Source: Streptomyces sp. NBC_01314
GTDB taxonomy: Bacteria; Actinomycetota; Actinomycetes; Streptomycetales; Streptomycetaceae
Reading direction: 5' to 3'
Assembly (NCBI RefSeq): GCF_041435215.1
Contig: NZ_CP108394.1
Location: 4,588,001-4,652,000 of the forward strand
DNA: 64,000 bases
Shown here: piece by piece, positions 1-7,699 of the stretch
Numbering within the stretch: the first letter of the stretch is position 1
How the letters are laid out: every line of letters starts with the position of its first letter
Made by a program: the position numbers and the translations under genes
The notes under the pieces: model-generated
Seen by the model: the letters and a program-made list of their open reading frames with translations, nothing else
Told to the model about the DNA's origin: nothing
Database searches by the model: none

Positions 1-1902
1 GCGGCCCAGGTGCAGGCCCTGGAGCGGGTCGCGGACCGCGCGCCAGGCAGCCGCCGCGCTCTGGATGTTGCCGTACGCGGCACGCTGGTCGCGCAGGCGG
101 TGGCGGAGGACGGCCAGGTCGAGGGAGAGGTGGAAGGAACGGAGGGCGTCGCCGGCCAGGTAGGCGATGTAGGCGGTCAGTTCGCGGAGCCTCAGTACCT
201 CGGGGTGCTGCGGGCCCAGCGTGGTCTTCGCCCGGGCGACCGTCTCCTCGGCCATCTCCGCGGCCTCCTGGATACGGCCGAGTTTCACGGCCTCGTTGAT
301 GCGGGACAGGGGCTCCGCGAAGAGGGAGGCCGAGCCTCCGCTCGTCTCCTCCGGCTCCAGCACGGCTTCGGCGACCGCGTCGAACTCCCGCACCGGAGCG
401 GGTTTGGGGCCGGGGTCCTCTTCCTCGACCCTCCATTCGGGCGCGAGGTAGGAGTCCGTTGCGGACTCCTCCGGAGGGGCGAGCAGGGGGGCCGGGCCCG
501 AGGGGTGGACGACTACGGGCATCGGGTCGGCGGGCATCGGGTCGGCGGGCTGGTTGTGGCTCGGCGGCCACGGCTGGGGATCCAGCGAGAAAGGCTTCGG
601 CTCCGGTGACTCCGGTGACTCTGGTGACTCCGAAGGCCCGCCGTACACCGCGGCCTCCCCCTCACCCTGCCCATGACCCTGGCTCGGCGGCCACGGCTGG
701 GGATCCGACGCGGGGCCGGGGGTGGAGGTGGGTTCGGTGAGCGGGCCGAACTCGCCCGTAGGGGGTGCGGCGGTACCGAATGCCGGGGCTTCGTCCTGGT
801 TTCCGAACGATGGCGGAGTCGTCCTGTCGGCGCCTGCCGTGATGCCCGGCGGGTCCAGGGGGAGGCTCGGGGTCCCGGGCGACTGCGCGAGCGGGGCACC
901 CTTCGGTTCCGGAATCGCACGCAGGACGAACGTCGACGGCTCGACACCACCGGTCGCCGGCTCCGACTGCCTTTGTTCCGCCGCGGTGAGAGGCATGGTC
1001 CGGGGCTCTCGATTCGGCCGCTCAGGTGCCGCGGGAGCGATGGACTCCGCCGCGGCCACCGGCTCCACCGCCGAGAGCCGCATCGTGCTCGGCTCCCGCC
1101 TCGTCCGAGGGGCGGGGGCGGCGACCCGTTCGGATTCGCCCCACTGCGCCTGCGCGTGCGGGGCTTCGGAAGCCACCGCCGGCACGGCCGGTGGTACCGC
1201 CTCCGGTGCGGGCGGCACAGCGGGGGCGGGTTCCGGCGAGGCCATCCCGGCCGAGACGGACGTCTCGGCTACCGGGCTCGCCACGGGCGGCGCCTCGTAC
1301 TCGTGCCGCGCCTCGTACTCGTGCCGCGCCTCGTACTCGTGCCGCGGCCCGTCAGCGGCCCACGGAGCAGGCGCCGCCTCGGGCTCGGCCGCTCGTTCCG
1401 GCACCGCCGACTCCGGTACGGCACGCAGTACATGGGTCGACCTGTCGCGACGCGGTGCGTGCGGGACCTCCGGACGCGCAGGTGCGACGGGAGGCTCCGA
1501 GGGCCGCTCGGCGACAACCTCGGGCGCGACCGCGGTCCCCGTCTGTCGCTCGGCAGCCGCCCCGGCGGCGCCCCACGGTTCTCCTACCCGCACCGGCTGA
1601 CCGGCGTACTGGCTGGCCCCGTCCACGCACACCCGCAACGGCACCACGTACCCGATCCGCTCATCGTGGACCGTGGCGTGTACGGGGTGACCGGCCGCGA
1701 GGGCGATGCGGTGGAGGTGCCGAAGGACGGCGTCCTGAATCTCCTGGCCGTGGGCCGCGACGACCGGTACGCCTCCGATCCAGGCAGCGCCCGCACCCGG
1801 GCCGGCCGCGGGGACGTGGACGTCGACCGGTACCGCCACCGGGGCGGCCGAGGACGCCGAGCGCTTCTGTTCCCGCTTCTTCTCTCGGCTGGGTCGACGC
1901 AT
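1..1902 (-). CDS. TPR-tailed protein, paralogue 2 (partial, runs off left edge)
   Basis: The reading frame is open from an ATG at 1902 to base 1, so 634 codons are visible and the C-terminus is missing. A GAGGGAA Shine-Dalgarno precedes the ATG. Residues 14-100 form a domain shared with the gene at 2425-3504 (motifs GGVPVVA, DAVLRHLHR, ATVHDERIG). A long Pro/Ala/Glu-rich linker follows, then from about residue 530 a helical tail matching the same paralogue (SAAAAWRAVRDP near the edge) that resembles tetratricopeptide repeats. The linker contains three perfect RHEYEA hexapeptides. There is no signal peptide or membrane helix. It is probably the last visible gene of the leftward operon starting at 5383. 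Function unknown; a cytoplasmic scaffold for the neighbouring secretion machine is inference. Confidence 0.75.
   Translation of the reverse strand, partial: MRRPSREKKREQKRSASSAAPVAVPVDVHVPAAGPGAGAAWIGGVPVVAAHGQEIQDAVLRHLHRIALAAGHPVHATVHDERIGYVVPLRVCVDGASQYAGQPVRVGEPWGAAGAAAERQTGTAVAPEVVAERPSEPPVAPARPEVPHAPRRDRSTHVLRAVPESAVPERAAEPEAAPAPWAADGPRHEYEARHEYEARHEYEAPPVASPVAETSVSAGMASPEPAPAVPPAPEAVPPAVPAVASEAPHAQAQWGESERVAAPAPRTRREPSTMRLSAVEPVAAAESIAPAAPERPNREPRTMPLTAAEQRQSEPATGGVEPSTFVLRAIPEPKGAPLAQSPGTPSLPLDPPGITAGADRTTPPSFGNQDEAPAFGTAAPPTGEFGPLTEPTSTPGPASDPQPWPPSQGHGQGEGEAAVYGGPSESPESPESPEPKPFSLDPQPWPPSHNQPADPMPADPMPVVVHPSGPAPLLAPPEESATDSYLAPEWRVEEEDPGPKPAPVREFDAVAEAVLEPEETSGGSASLFAEPLSRINEAVKLGRIQEAAEMAEETVARAKTTLGPQHPEVLRLRELTAYIAYLAGDALRSFHLSLDLAVLRHRLRDQRAAYGNIQSAAAAWRAVRDPLQGLHLGR
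1291..1344. repeat. Three perfect 18-bp tandem repeats inside the TPR-tailed gene
   Basis: The 18-bp unit cgcctcgtactcgtgccg occurs three times without mismatch. On the minus strand each copy encodes RHEYEA, at residues 187-204 of the disordered linker. The exact identity at DNA level suggests recent slippage. Confidence 0.9.
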
Positions 1903-1978
1903 CTGTTCCCTCACTCTGCTGTGCCGGGGAACCGGCCACGCTTGATGCCAAGTCTCTCGGCTCGCTCACGGTTCAACG

Positions 1979-2311
1979 TCACCATGGCGTCACAGACACG
2001 TCCCAGAAGTCCGGCCACGGCTCGGCCCGGTGCGAACGGTTCAGCGCTTCGGCCCTGAGTTGTTCGTTCCCGGCGGTGGTGGCCCGGGTTGTCGGGGTAC
2101 TCGCCAGGGCGCGGCGCCGGGGGTCCTGCCGAGTATCGATGATCACCGGCGCCGAGCGGAGGTCCTCCGGCCAGTTTCCGGTGGCCCGTATACGGGCACT
2201 CAGTGCGTCCAAGCCCGATCCCGGAAGGGCTCCCCCGGACTCGACGAGAGCACGCCACTCGGCTCGGATGTCCTCTCGGAAGATGGGTTCGTCGTCACGG
2301 CTCTCACCCAT
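1979..2311 (-). CDS. Small hypothetical protein in the leftward operon
   Basis: An 110-aa protein starting at ATG 2311, five bases after an AGAAGG Shine-Dalgarno; a GTG six bases upstream is too close to that site. It is charged (acidic N-terminus with DDEPIFREDIRAEW, Arg-rich middle) and has no membrane helix, signal peptide or recognised motif. A second open frame over the same DNA (1911-2258) has a poorer start and composition. It sits between the two TPR-tailed paralogues, in the same orientation. I do not recognise a family; the position suggests an accessory of the same pathway. Confidence 0.6.
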   Translation of the reverse strand: MGESRDDEPIFREDIRAEWRALVESGGALPGSGLDALSARIRATGNWPEDLRSAPVIIDTRQDPRRRALASTPTTRATTAGNEQLRAEALNRSHRAEPWPDFWDVSVTPW

Positions 2312-2424
2312 GTCCACCTTCTCTGCTCATCTCTACTCGGCGGTGCCGTTGTCCTCCGTCCCGGACCGGCAGGATGGCGAAGACAGCGGTCTGGAAAACG
2401 CCACAGCCTCAACTCACCAGCGCG

Positions 2425-3504
2425 TCATTGGCTTGTCCGGCGGACGCGTACGCGTTCGGTGAGGCGGCCCATGCGGGCGCGGGCTGCCTCGAGTTGCTGG
2501 ATCTCGGCTGCCGCCGGGCCGCCGTCAGCTGCCAACTCGCCCCACAGGTCGATCAGTTCACGGCCGATGGCCAGCCCCCGCGACGGGTCACGCACGGCTC
2601 GCCACGCGGCGGCCGCGCTCTGCACGTTGACATAGGCCCCTACGTCCCCCTGCCGTCTGCGTATCCTGGCGAGATCCATGGACAAGGCGAACGAGCGCTG
2701 CGCGTCGCCCGCCAAGTACGCGATGTAGGCGGCCAGTTCACGCAGCTGCAGCACCTCGGGATGCTCTTCTCCCAGGGTCTTCGTCGCCGACGTGATGCTC
2801 TGCTCCGCCATCGCCGCCGCCGACTCGATCCTGCCCCTCCGCACGGCCTCGTTGATCCGCAGCACGGGCTCGGCGAGGAGCGACGGGGCGACCGATTCAG
2901 TGGTGGCATCTGGAGCCGTGTGGGGTGTCGCGGGGGCCGCGGGTGCGGTGACGGGCTCAGGAGCGACGGGAACAGCGGGATCAACGGGATCAACGGGAAC
3001 GGGAACAAAGAGCACAGGAGCAACAGGAACAGCGGGCTGCGGAGCCGGTGCGGGCACACCCGCGGGAGCCTGCCCAGCACCCGGCTCGGGTATCGCAGCG
3101 GGGGCCGGCACCTCCGCCACCTGGTGCGGCGCGGCGCTCCGACCCGGGCCTTCGGCTGTCCCCACGGCTGCCGTGACCGCGCCCCCGGCCAACGGCACCG
3201 GCTCGCCAGCGAAATGGCTCGACCCGTCCGCCACGACCCTCAGCGGAGTGCTGAACCCGATGCGCTGGTCGTGGACCGTCGCGTTCACCGCGTGCCCCGT
3301 GGCGAGGACGAGCCGATGCAGATAGTTGAGCACCGCGTCCTGAACGCTCTCGCCGGGACCCGCGACGACGGGCAGACCCCCCACGGTGACCTGCCCGTGC
3401 GCGGGCACGTACACCTCGATGGGGGTGAGGCCCGACGCGGAGTCCCGCCCGGACTCGGGCCGGCTCCCGTGGCGCTGCTTCTCGCCGCGACCGAATCTGG
3501 ACAT
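2425..3504 (-). CDS. TPR-tailed protein, paralogue 1
   Basis: A 359-aa protein. The chosen ATG at 3504 follows GAGGGAAGCG; an in-frame ATG 12 bases upstream lacks such a site. Residues 17-100 form the N-domain shared with the gene at 1-1902 (GGLPVVA, DAVLNYLHR, ATVHDQRIG, FAGEPV). Residues about 105-210 are a Pro/Val/Ala-rich linker. Residues about 215-345 are helical TPR-like sequence ending in a short basic tail. It starts 8 bp after the lipoprotein gene and is likely cotranscribed with it. Soluble and probably cytoplasmic. The duplication of the whole architecture suggests hetero- or homo-oligomer partners, but the function is unknown. Confidence 0.75.
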   Translation of the reverse strand: MSRFGRGEKQRHGSRPESGRDSASGLTPIEVYVPAHGQVTVGGLPVVAGPGESVQDAVLNYLHRLVLATGHAVNATVHDQRIGFSTPLRVVADGSSHFAGEPVPLAGGAVTAAVGTAEGPGRSAAPHQVAEVPAPAAIPEPGAGQAPAGVPAPAPQPAVPVAPVLFVPVPVDPVDPAVPVAPEPVTAPAAPATPHTAPDATTESVAPSLLAEPVLRINEAVRRGRIESAAAMAEQSITSATKTLGEEHPEVLQLRELAAYIAYLAGDAQRSFALSMDLARIRRRQGDVGAYVNVQSAAAAWRAVRDPSRGLAIGRELIDLWGELAADGGPAAAEIQQLEAARARMGRLTERVRVRRTSQ

Positions 3505-3512
3505 CGCTTCCC

Positions 3513-4331
3513 TCACTGGGCGGAGGAGGCGGTGGAGGTGCCGGTGGCGGAGGCCGACGGACTCTCCGGGCTCGGTGGGTCCACAGCCTCGACCACGTTC
3601 ACATCATCCACACGCCACGCCTTGCCCGAAGCAGAACGTACCAGCTTGAGATAGGCGTTGAGCCGTGGGCCGCGACCGTTCCAGCCGTCCCGGCCCTGCG
3701 CCTTCCCCTCCACGACGAGGTTGCGGTAGGCGACCTTCGCACTGTCCTTGGGTGCGTCGTCCTCCAACTCGACGCTCACCGTCACAGTGGTCCAGGCCTG
3801 ATGCCGCGCCCAAATGATCCAGTCGTCCCCAGGTCCGCTCGCCGCCCGGTAGGACCGCTCGATCGTGGCCCTGCGCTTCGTGCTCCAGCGGGTCGCGCGC
3901 AGCACGGCGTCGTGAGGACTCGCGTCGTACTTGGTGTCGTAGCCGTACGCCAGCTCGGCCCACGCCTGGGAGACCGCGGTGGCGTCGTTGTCGTCCACGG
4001 CTCTCTGGACGGGCACATGCGCGTCGAGGCCCAGCGGTTTTCCGGACGGCACCGGCGCCTTGGGGGCGATCGAGGGCTGCGCCGATGCCGACGGCCCGCC
4101 GCTCTGTCCGGTGTCGGCCCGGCGGTGATCGGGCAGTCCGCATCCCGACAGCAGGGCGAGCGCGGTGGCGGACGTGAGCAGCCCGGCCACGGCGACGCGC
4201 AGCGTGCGGCCGGAACGTGCCCGTCGTGTCGGCCGGTCCGCCTGCGCGCGTGCCTGTCCGCCGGACCGCTTCATCCGCGCCCCTGCCGGTTCCGACGCCC
4301 GATCCTGCGCTCGCGTCTCCGCCGTCCCCAT
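3513..4331 (-). CDS. Lipoprotein with VirB8/TcpC-like (NTF2-fold) domain
   Basis: A 272-aa protein from ATG 4331 after GAGGGGG. A basic stretch (residues 20-50) leads into a hydrophobic segment and a lipobox ending LLSGC, so it is probably a lipid-anchored exported protein. The rest reads as an NTF2-like fold: residues about 100-230 contain VDDNDATAVSQAWAELAYGY, WIIWARHQAW and WRVDDVNVVEAVD, the pattern of small domains found in conjugation proteins of Gram-positive bacteria. The C-terminus is Ser/Pro-rich. It lies 17 bp after the transglycosylase gene and 8 bp before the first TPR-tailed gene. The VirB8-like assignment is inferred from fold pattern and context. Confidence 0.65.
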   Translation of the reverse strand: MGTAETRAQDRASEPAGARMKRSGGQARAQADRPTRRARSGRTLRVAVAGLLTSATALALLSGCGLPDHRRADTGQSGGPSASAQPSIAPKAPVPSGKPLGLDAHVPVQRAVDDNDATAVSQAWAELAYGYDTKYDASPHDAVLRATRWSTKRRATIERSYRAASGPGDDWIIWARHQAWTTVTVSVELEDDAPKDSAKVAYRNLVVEGKAQGRDGWNGRGPRLNAYLKLVRSASGKAWRVDDVNVVEAVDPPSPESPSASATGTSTASSAQ

Positions 4332-4348
4332 GGCGTCCCCCTCTTCCA

Positions 4349-5383
4349 CTACTTCAGCCCCAGCCACGGTGCCGGATCCACGTACTTCTCATTCTCCGTG
4401 ACTTCGAAGTGGGCGTGCGGACCGGTCGAGTAGCCGGTGGAGCCGACCGCTCCGACCCGTTGGCCGACCTTCACCTGCTGCCCCACGGAGACAGCGATGG
4501 CCGACATGTGGTTGTACGTCGTGGTGATCTTCTTGCCGTTGATCGTGCCGTGCGAGATGACCACACGGTTGCCGTAGCCGTTGGACCAGCCGGCGAAGGT
4601 CACCTTGCCGCCCAGGGCCGCGAGGAACGGCGTACCCGCGGGTGCCCCGAAGTCGATGCCCGTGTGCAGCTTGTAGACGTGCTTGATCGGGTGCATGCGC
4701 ATGCCGTACGGAGAGGTGATCAGCAGTTTGCCGCGCAGCGGCGCGGCCATCCGCTGGCCGGCGGGGATCTCACCCGGCGGATCGTCGACCGACTCGTACT
4801 TGGATATGAGCGACTTGATGCGCACGACGTAGTTCTGCGTCTCGGTGTACGGCGGTATGCCGCCGTACTGCTCGACGGCTCCCGGGCCGGCGTTGTACGC
4901 GGCGAGCGTCAGGTCGAGAGTCTCGCCGGACGCCTTCCCGTTCTTCTTGTACCCCTCGACCTGCTCGGCGAGGGCGCAGTCGTAGCGTCCCTGCGCCATG
5001 ATGGCGTCGCCCGGGTCGTACGGCGACACAGTGCCGTTGCCGTCGTCGTCCCTGCCCCACGTCTTCCAGGTGCCCGGCATGAACTGGGACAGCCCCTCGG
5101 CGCCCACCGGTGACTTGGCGTTGGGGTTCCAGCCCGACTCGGCCTCGATCTGGGCCGCGATGACGGCCGGTTTGATCACGTCGCACATCGCACCGGCCTT
5201 GAGGACCCAGGGGACGTACTGGGCAGGCACCGTGCCGTCGTTGAGGCCGCCGCCTACGCCGCTCCCCTGAGCCTCGGCTTCGACGTCGCCTCCCACCCCG
5301 ACCATCATGACCACGGGAAATATGATCAAGGCCACTCCGCCCAGCACCACCCACGTGGTGGGGCTCCCCCCGTTCTGCGACAT
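4349..5383 (-). CDS. Bifunctional wall hydrolase: SLT lytic transglycosylase plus M23 peptidase
   Basis: A 344-aa protein from ATG 5383 after GAGGGGAG. One N-terminal membrane helix (about 11-30) anchors it. Residues 65-175 are a goose-lysozyme/SLT fold with catalytic Glu82 in IEAESGWNP, GLSQFMP at 98-104 and AAYNAGP at 161-167. Residues 215-342 are an M23 metallopeptidase with zinc ligands His240 and Asp244 (HTGID) and His325 (HAH), and His292. The two activities cut peptidoglycan glycan and peptide parts. Such enzymes (VirB1 type) open the wall for type IV secretion channels, which fits the divergent operon. It is the first gene of the leftward unit. Confidence 0.92.
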   Translation of the reverse strand: MSQNGGSPTTWVVLGGVALIIFPVVMMVGVGGDVEAEAQGSGVGGGLNDGTVPAQYVPWVLKAGAMCDVIKPAVIAAQIEAESGWNPNAKSPVGAEGLSQFMPGTWKTWGRDDDGNGTVSPYDPGDAIMAQGRYDCALAEQVEGYKKNGKASGETLDLTLAAYNAGPGAVEQYGGIPPYTETQNYVVRIKSLISKYESVDDPPGEIPAGQRMAAPLRGKLLITSPYGMRMHPIKHVYKLHTGIDFGAPAGTPFLAALGGKVTFAGWSNGYGNRVVISHGTINGKKITTTYNHMSAIAVSVGQQVKVGQRVGAVGSTGYSTGPHAHFEVTENEKYVDPAPWLGLK

Positions 5384-5568
5384 TCGCTCCCCTCGGGCTC
5401 AAGTCAGCATGCGACACGCTCAGTTGAGTCTCACAAGTAACGGCCTTCGCGTAAGTAACCACCGGGTCACGAACTTGTCCCAAGGCATCGCGTGGTATTA
5501 CCTGCCACTCTGACATCAGAGATCATCAAACCGTAATCCGTTAATCCAGCACGGGGGGAGATTCGGCG
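5384..5568. promoter_or_regulatory. Divergent control region between the two secretion operons
   Basis: This 185-bp AT-richer gap separates oppositely directed operons and must hold both promoters. Direct heptamers AAGTAAC lie at 5435-5441 and 5453-5459, one 18-bp period apart. A 6-bp-arm inverted repeat (CTCTGA-CA-TCAGAG) lies at 5508-5521. GTAATCC and TTAATCC repeat at about 5533-5547. I could not assign a confident -35/-10 pair. The spaced repeats look like an operator controlling both directions. Confidence 0.55.
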
Positions 5569-6105
5569 GTGCAAGGGAGCACGCCAGGCGGACCGGAAAT
5601 CTGGCTTCGGGGCCCGGTCGCCACGCCTGAGCAACCAGCACCATCTCCGCCCGTGGTGGAAGTACCGCCGGTGCCGGACCGGTTGGCCTGGGTGGCCGTG
5701 CACGGTGGAGCGGGCACGTCGACGCTGGCAGCCGTCTTCGGCGGCGTCGACGTCGGCCGTTCCTGGCCCCGGCCCGATCAAGGGGAGCCGGGCTCCATCC
5801 TGTTGGTGGCCCGTACGCACGCCGCCGGACTACTGGCGGTGTCACAGACACTCGACCTCTTCCGGCGCGGTGAGCACCCGCCGGGGCTCACCCTCGTCGC
5901 CGTGGCCCTGGTGGCGGACGCGCCCGGACGCCTTCCCCGTCAACTGCTCCAGCGCATCAAGGTGATCGGCTCGGCCGTCGACGTCCACCGGGTGCCCTGG
6001 GTGCCCGCCTGGCGGACCGGCGACCTGACCGCTCCCGTGCCGCGCGAGACGGCGGCGTTGGGCCGGCTGCTCACGGACGCACCACGTCCACCGGAAAGGC
6101 CTTGA
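5569..6105 (+). CDS. P-loop-like protein with degenerate Walker A, first gene of the rightward operon
   Basis: A 178-aa protein from GTG 5569, eight bases after GGGGGGAG. After a Pro-rich start, residues about 42-165 look like a MinD/ParA-type Rossmann NTPase: beta strand WVAVHGG, a loop HGGAGTSTLA in the place of a Walker A, then ILLVARTHAAGL and LVAVALVADAPG. The Lys of a normal GKS/GKT is missing (Thr or Ser stands there), so nucleotide hydrolysis is doubtful. No membrane segment. It lies 13 bp before the first VirB2-like gene. The role may be regulatory or structural for the machine; the family is not certain. Confidence 0.7.
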   Translation: MQGSTPGGPEIWLRGPVATPEQPAPSPPVVEVPPVPDRLAWVAVHGGAGTSTLAAVFGGVDVGRSWPRPDQGEPGSILLVARTHAAGLLAVSQTLDLFRRGEHPPGLTLVAVALVADAPGRLPRQLLQRIKVIGSAVDVHRVPWVPAWRTGDLTAPVPRETAALGRLLTDAPRPPERP

Positions 6106-6118
6106 CGAGGAGTGACCA

Positions 6119-6391
6119 GTGCCGACGCCCCCACCCAAAGATGACGGTCCACCCCCGCCCATCGAGATCAGCCCCAGCGTGACCGCCAACCTCGACTATG
6201 TCCTCAACATCATGGCCTGGCTGGTCACCGCCGCGGGGGTCGCGGGTCTGCTGATCGTCGGGATCCGTATGGCGATCGCCGTGCGAAACGGCGATCGGGA
6301 CGAACACGTGCGGGAGTTCCTCATGGTGATGAGTGCCTGCGTGCTCGGCGCCACCGCGGGACCGGTCGTCAGCTATTTGCTGAACGGCTGA
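6119..6391 (+). CDS. VirB2-like two-helix membrane protein, copy 1
   Basis: A 90-aa protein from GTG 6119 with GAGGAG eight bases upstream. A Pro-rich head is followed by two hydrophobic helices (about 27-50 and 66-88) joined by a short charged loop RNGDRDEH. This is the layout of VirB2/TrbC-type pilin or channel subunits. It is clearly homologous to the protein at 6608-6901: both share AW.(V/G)TAAGVAG and ACVL.ATAGP.V-like stretches. No N-terminal cleavable signal is visible. It probably forms a membrane component of the secretion channel. Assignment rests on size, topology and neighbours. Confidence 0.7.
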   Translation: MPTPPPKDDGPPPPIEISPSVTANLDYVLNIMAWLVTAAGVAGLLIVGIRMAIAVRNGDRDEHVREFLMVMSACVLGATAGPVVSYLLNG

Positions 6392-6502
6392 ACGGCTCCA
6401 CCAACTGAGGGGACATCACGTCGACTCGGAATCCGACAGGCGACGCCGAGCCACGTCCGACGATGATGCGCCGCAATGTCACGAACATGTCATTCAGGGG
6501 TC

Positions 6503-6531
6503 CCGGTTCCCTACATCGCTTGGGGAACCGG
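6503..6531 (+). terminator. Hairpin in the 216-bp gap between the two VirB2-like genes
   Basis: CCGGTTCCC (6503-6511) pairs perfectly with GGGAACCGG (6523-6531) around an 11-nt loop. No T-run follows, so it may attenuate, process or stabilise the mRNA rather than terminate it. The rest of 6392-6607 shows no gene. Confidence 0.5.
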
Positions 6532-6607
6532 CGCCCGGAACGCCAAGCTCACTTCGTCACCAGTTAAGACACCGGCCGACAGGGGCCGACCACATCGGGG
6601 AGAAAGC

Positions 6608-6901
6608 ATGCTCAACTCGCTCGCAACCAAGGCCCACAACGTGTTCCTGGCGGATGGCGGCGTCCCGGACCCGACCAAGGACGCGCCGCCGGAGCTCACC
6701 GCGAAGGTCGACACCGTCCTCGGACTTGTCGCCTGGGTGGGCACCGCGGCCGGAGTCGCCGGGGTCCTGATCACCGGGGCCATGATGGCGATCTCCATGC
6801 GAAGGGGAGAGGGATCCGAGCACATGGGCCGCCTCGGCATGGTTCTCGGCGGCTGCGTCCTGGTGGCCACGGCCGGTCCGATCGTCAACTTCGTCTTCTA
6901 G
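6608..6901 (+). CDS. VirB2-like two-helix membrane protein, copy 2
   Basis: A 97-aa protein. The chosen ATG at 6608 follows GGGGAGAAAGC; the longer open frame upstream (from 6476) has no ribosome site and non-coding composition. A 33-residue polar head precedes two hydrophobic helices (about 34-57 and 73-95) separated by MRRGEGSEH. It is a paralogue of the preceding gene, so the operon has two tandem pilin/channel-like subunits. The gap between them contains a hairpin, which could set different expression levels. It lies 23 bp before the VirB8-like gene. Confidence 0.72.
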   Translation: MLNSLATKAHNVFLADGGVPDPTKDAPPELTAKVDTVLGLVAWVGTAAGVAGVLITGAMMAISMRRGEGSEHMGRLGMVLGGCVLVATAGPIVNFVF

Positions 6902-6924
6902 AGCAAGCGAGAGGAATCTCGATC

Positions 6925-7698
6925 ATGCTGAACTCCGGCCGATCCCGGGGCGGCAGCGGGGAGTGGGAGAAGCCGTTCTGGCAGCAGCGGGGATGGATGA
7001 TATCCGCCGGCTTCCTGCTGGTTCTCGTCTTCATGGGTGCGGTGGCTCTTGTCGGCGGCGGCAACAGCCAGACGCAGGTGGACGACGACTCGTCCCCGGC
7101 CCCGAGCCCGAGCCCGACCACCACACAGGCCGGAGGCGGAGCAGCGGATGCTCGCCCAGCGGGTTGCCGCACCGACGACAGCGAGCAGGACAAGCCCACG
7201 GAGGCCCCGAAGGACTTCCGGTGGAAGGTGGACGGCACCACTCTCGTGCCCGTCTCGAAGACCGCGGGCCCGCTGAAATACGACGGCCCCGTCTGGTACT
7301 GCTACGCGCACACCCCGATGGGAGCGGTACTCGCCGTCCACTCCATCACCGACCACCTCGGCTACGCGGGCTGGCGCGAGGTCGTGGAACGGCAGGTCGT
7401 TCCGGGGAAGGGACGCGACGCTCTGATCGCCAACCGTACCCAGGAAAAGGACCGGTCCCCCTCGGGCAAGGCCGACGCCAGCGGATACTCCGGATTCTCG
7501 GTGCTCGCCTACAACAAGGATTGGGCGACGGTGATGTTCCTGATTCGCGGCCCCAGCGCGGGGGTGTACGGCACCGCTTCGGTGAACGTGCGGTGGCAGG
7601 ACGGCGACTGGAAGCTCGACCCCGAGCCGGACGGCACGATCTATTCCGGGATGGCACAGGTAAGCGGCACCACGGGCTTCGTCACCTGGGAGGCGTGA
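6925..7698 (+). CDS. Single-pass membrane protein, VirB8-like
   Basis: A 257-aa protein from ATG 6925 after AGAGGAATCTC. A short cytoplasmic head containing WEKPFWQQRGW, one membrane helix (about 24-44), a Ser/Pro/Thr-rich linker (50-70), then an extracellular domain of about 175 residues with two Cys (CRTDD and WYCYAH) that may pair. This is the topology of VirB8/TcpC periplasmic-type scaffolds, though I see no diagnostic motif. The stop is one base from the next start at 7700, so translation is likely coupled. A role in bridging membrane and wall for the channel is inferred. Confidence 0.65.
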   Translation: MLNSGRSRGGSGEWEKPFWQQRGWMISAGFLLVLVFMGAVALVGGGNSQTQVDDDSSPAPSPSPTTTQAGGGAADARPAGCRTDDSEQDKPTEAPKDFRWKVDGTTLVPVSKTAGPLKYDGPVWYCYAHTPMGAVLAVHSITDHLGYAGWREVVERQVVPGKGRDALIANRTQEKDRSPSGKADASGYSGFSVLAYNKDWATVMFLIRGPSAGVYGTASVNVRWQDGDWKLDPEPDGTIYSGMAQVSGTTGFVTWEA

Positions 7699-7699
7699 C

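Noticed and set aside
1911..2258. Alternative 115-codon frame overlapping the small hypothetical gene
   Set aside because: No good ribosome site and odd composition; the frame at 1979-2311 has a better start and is more gene-like.
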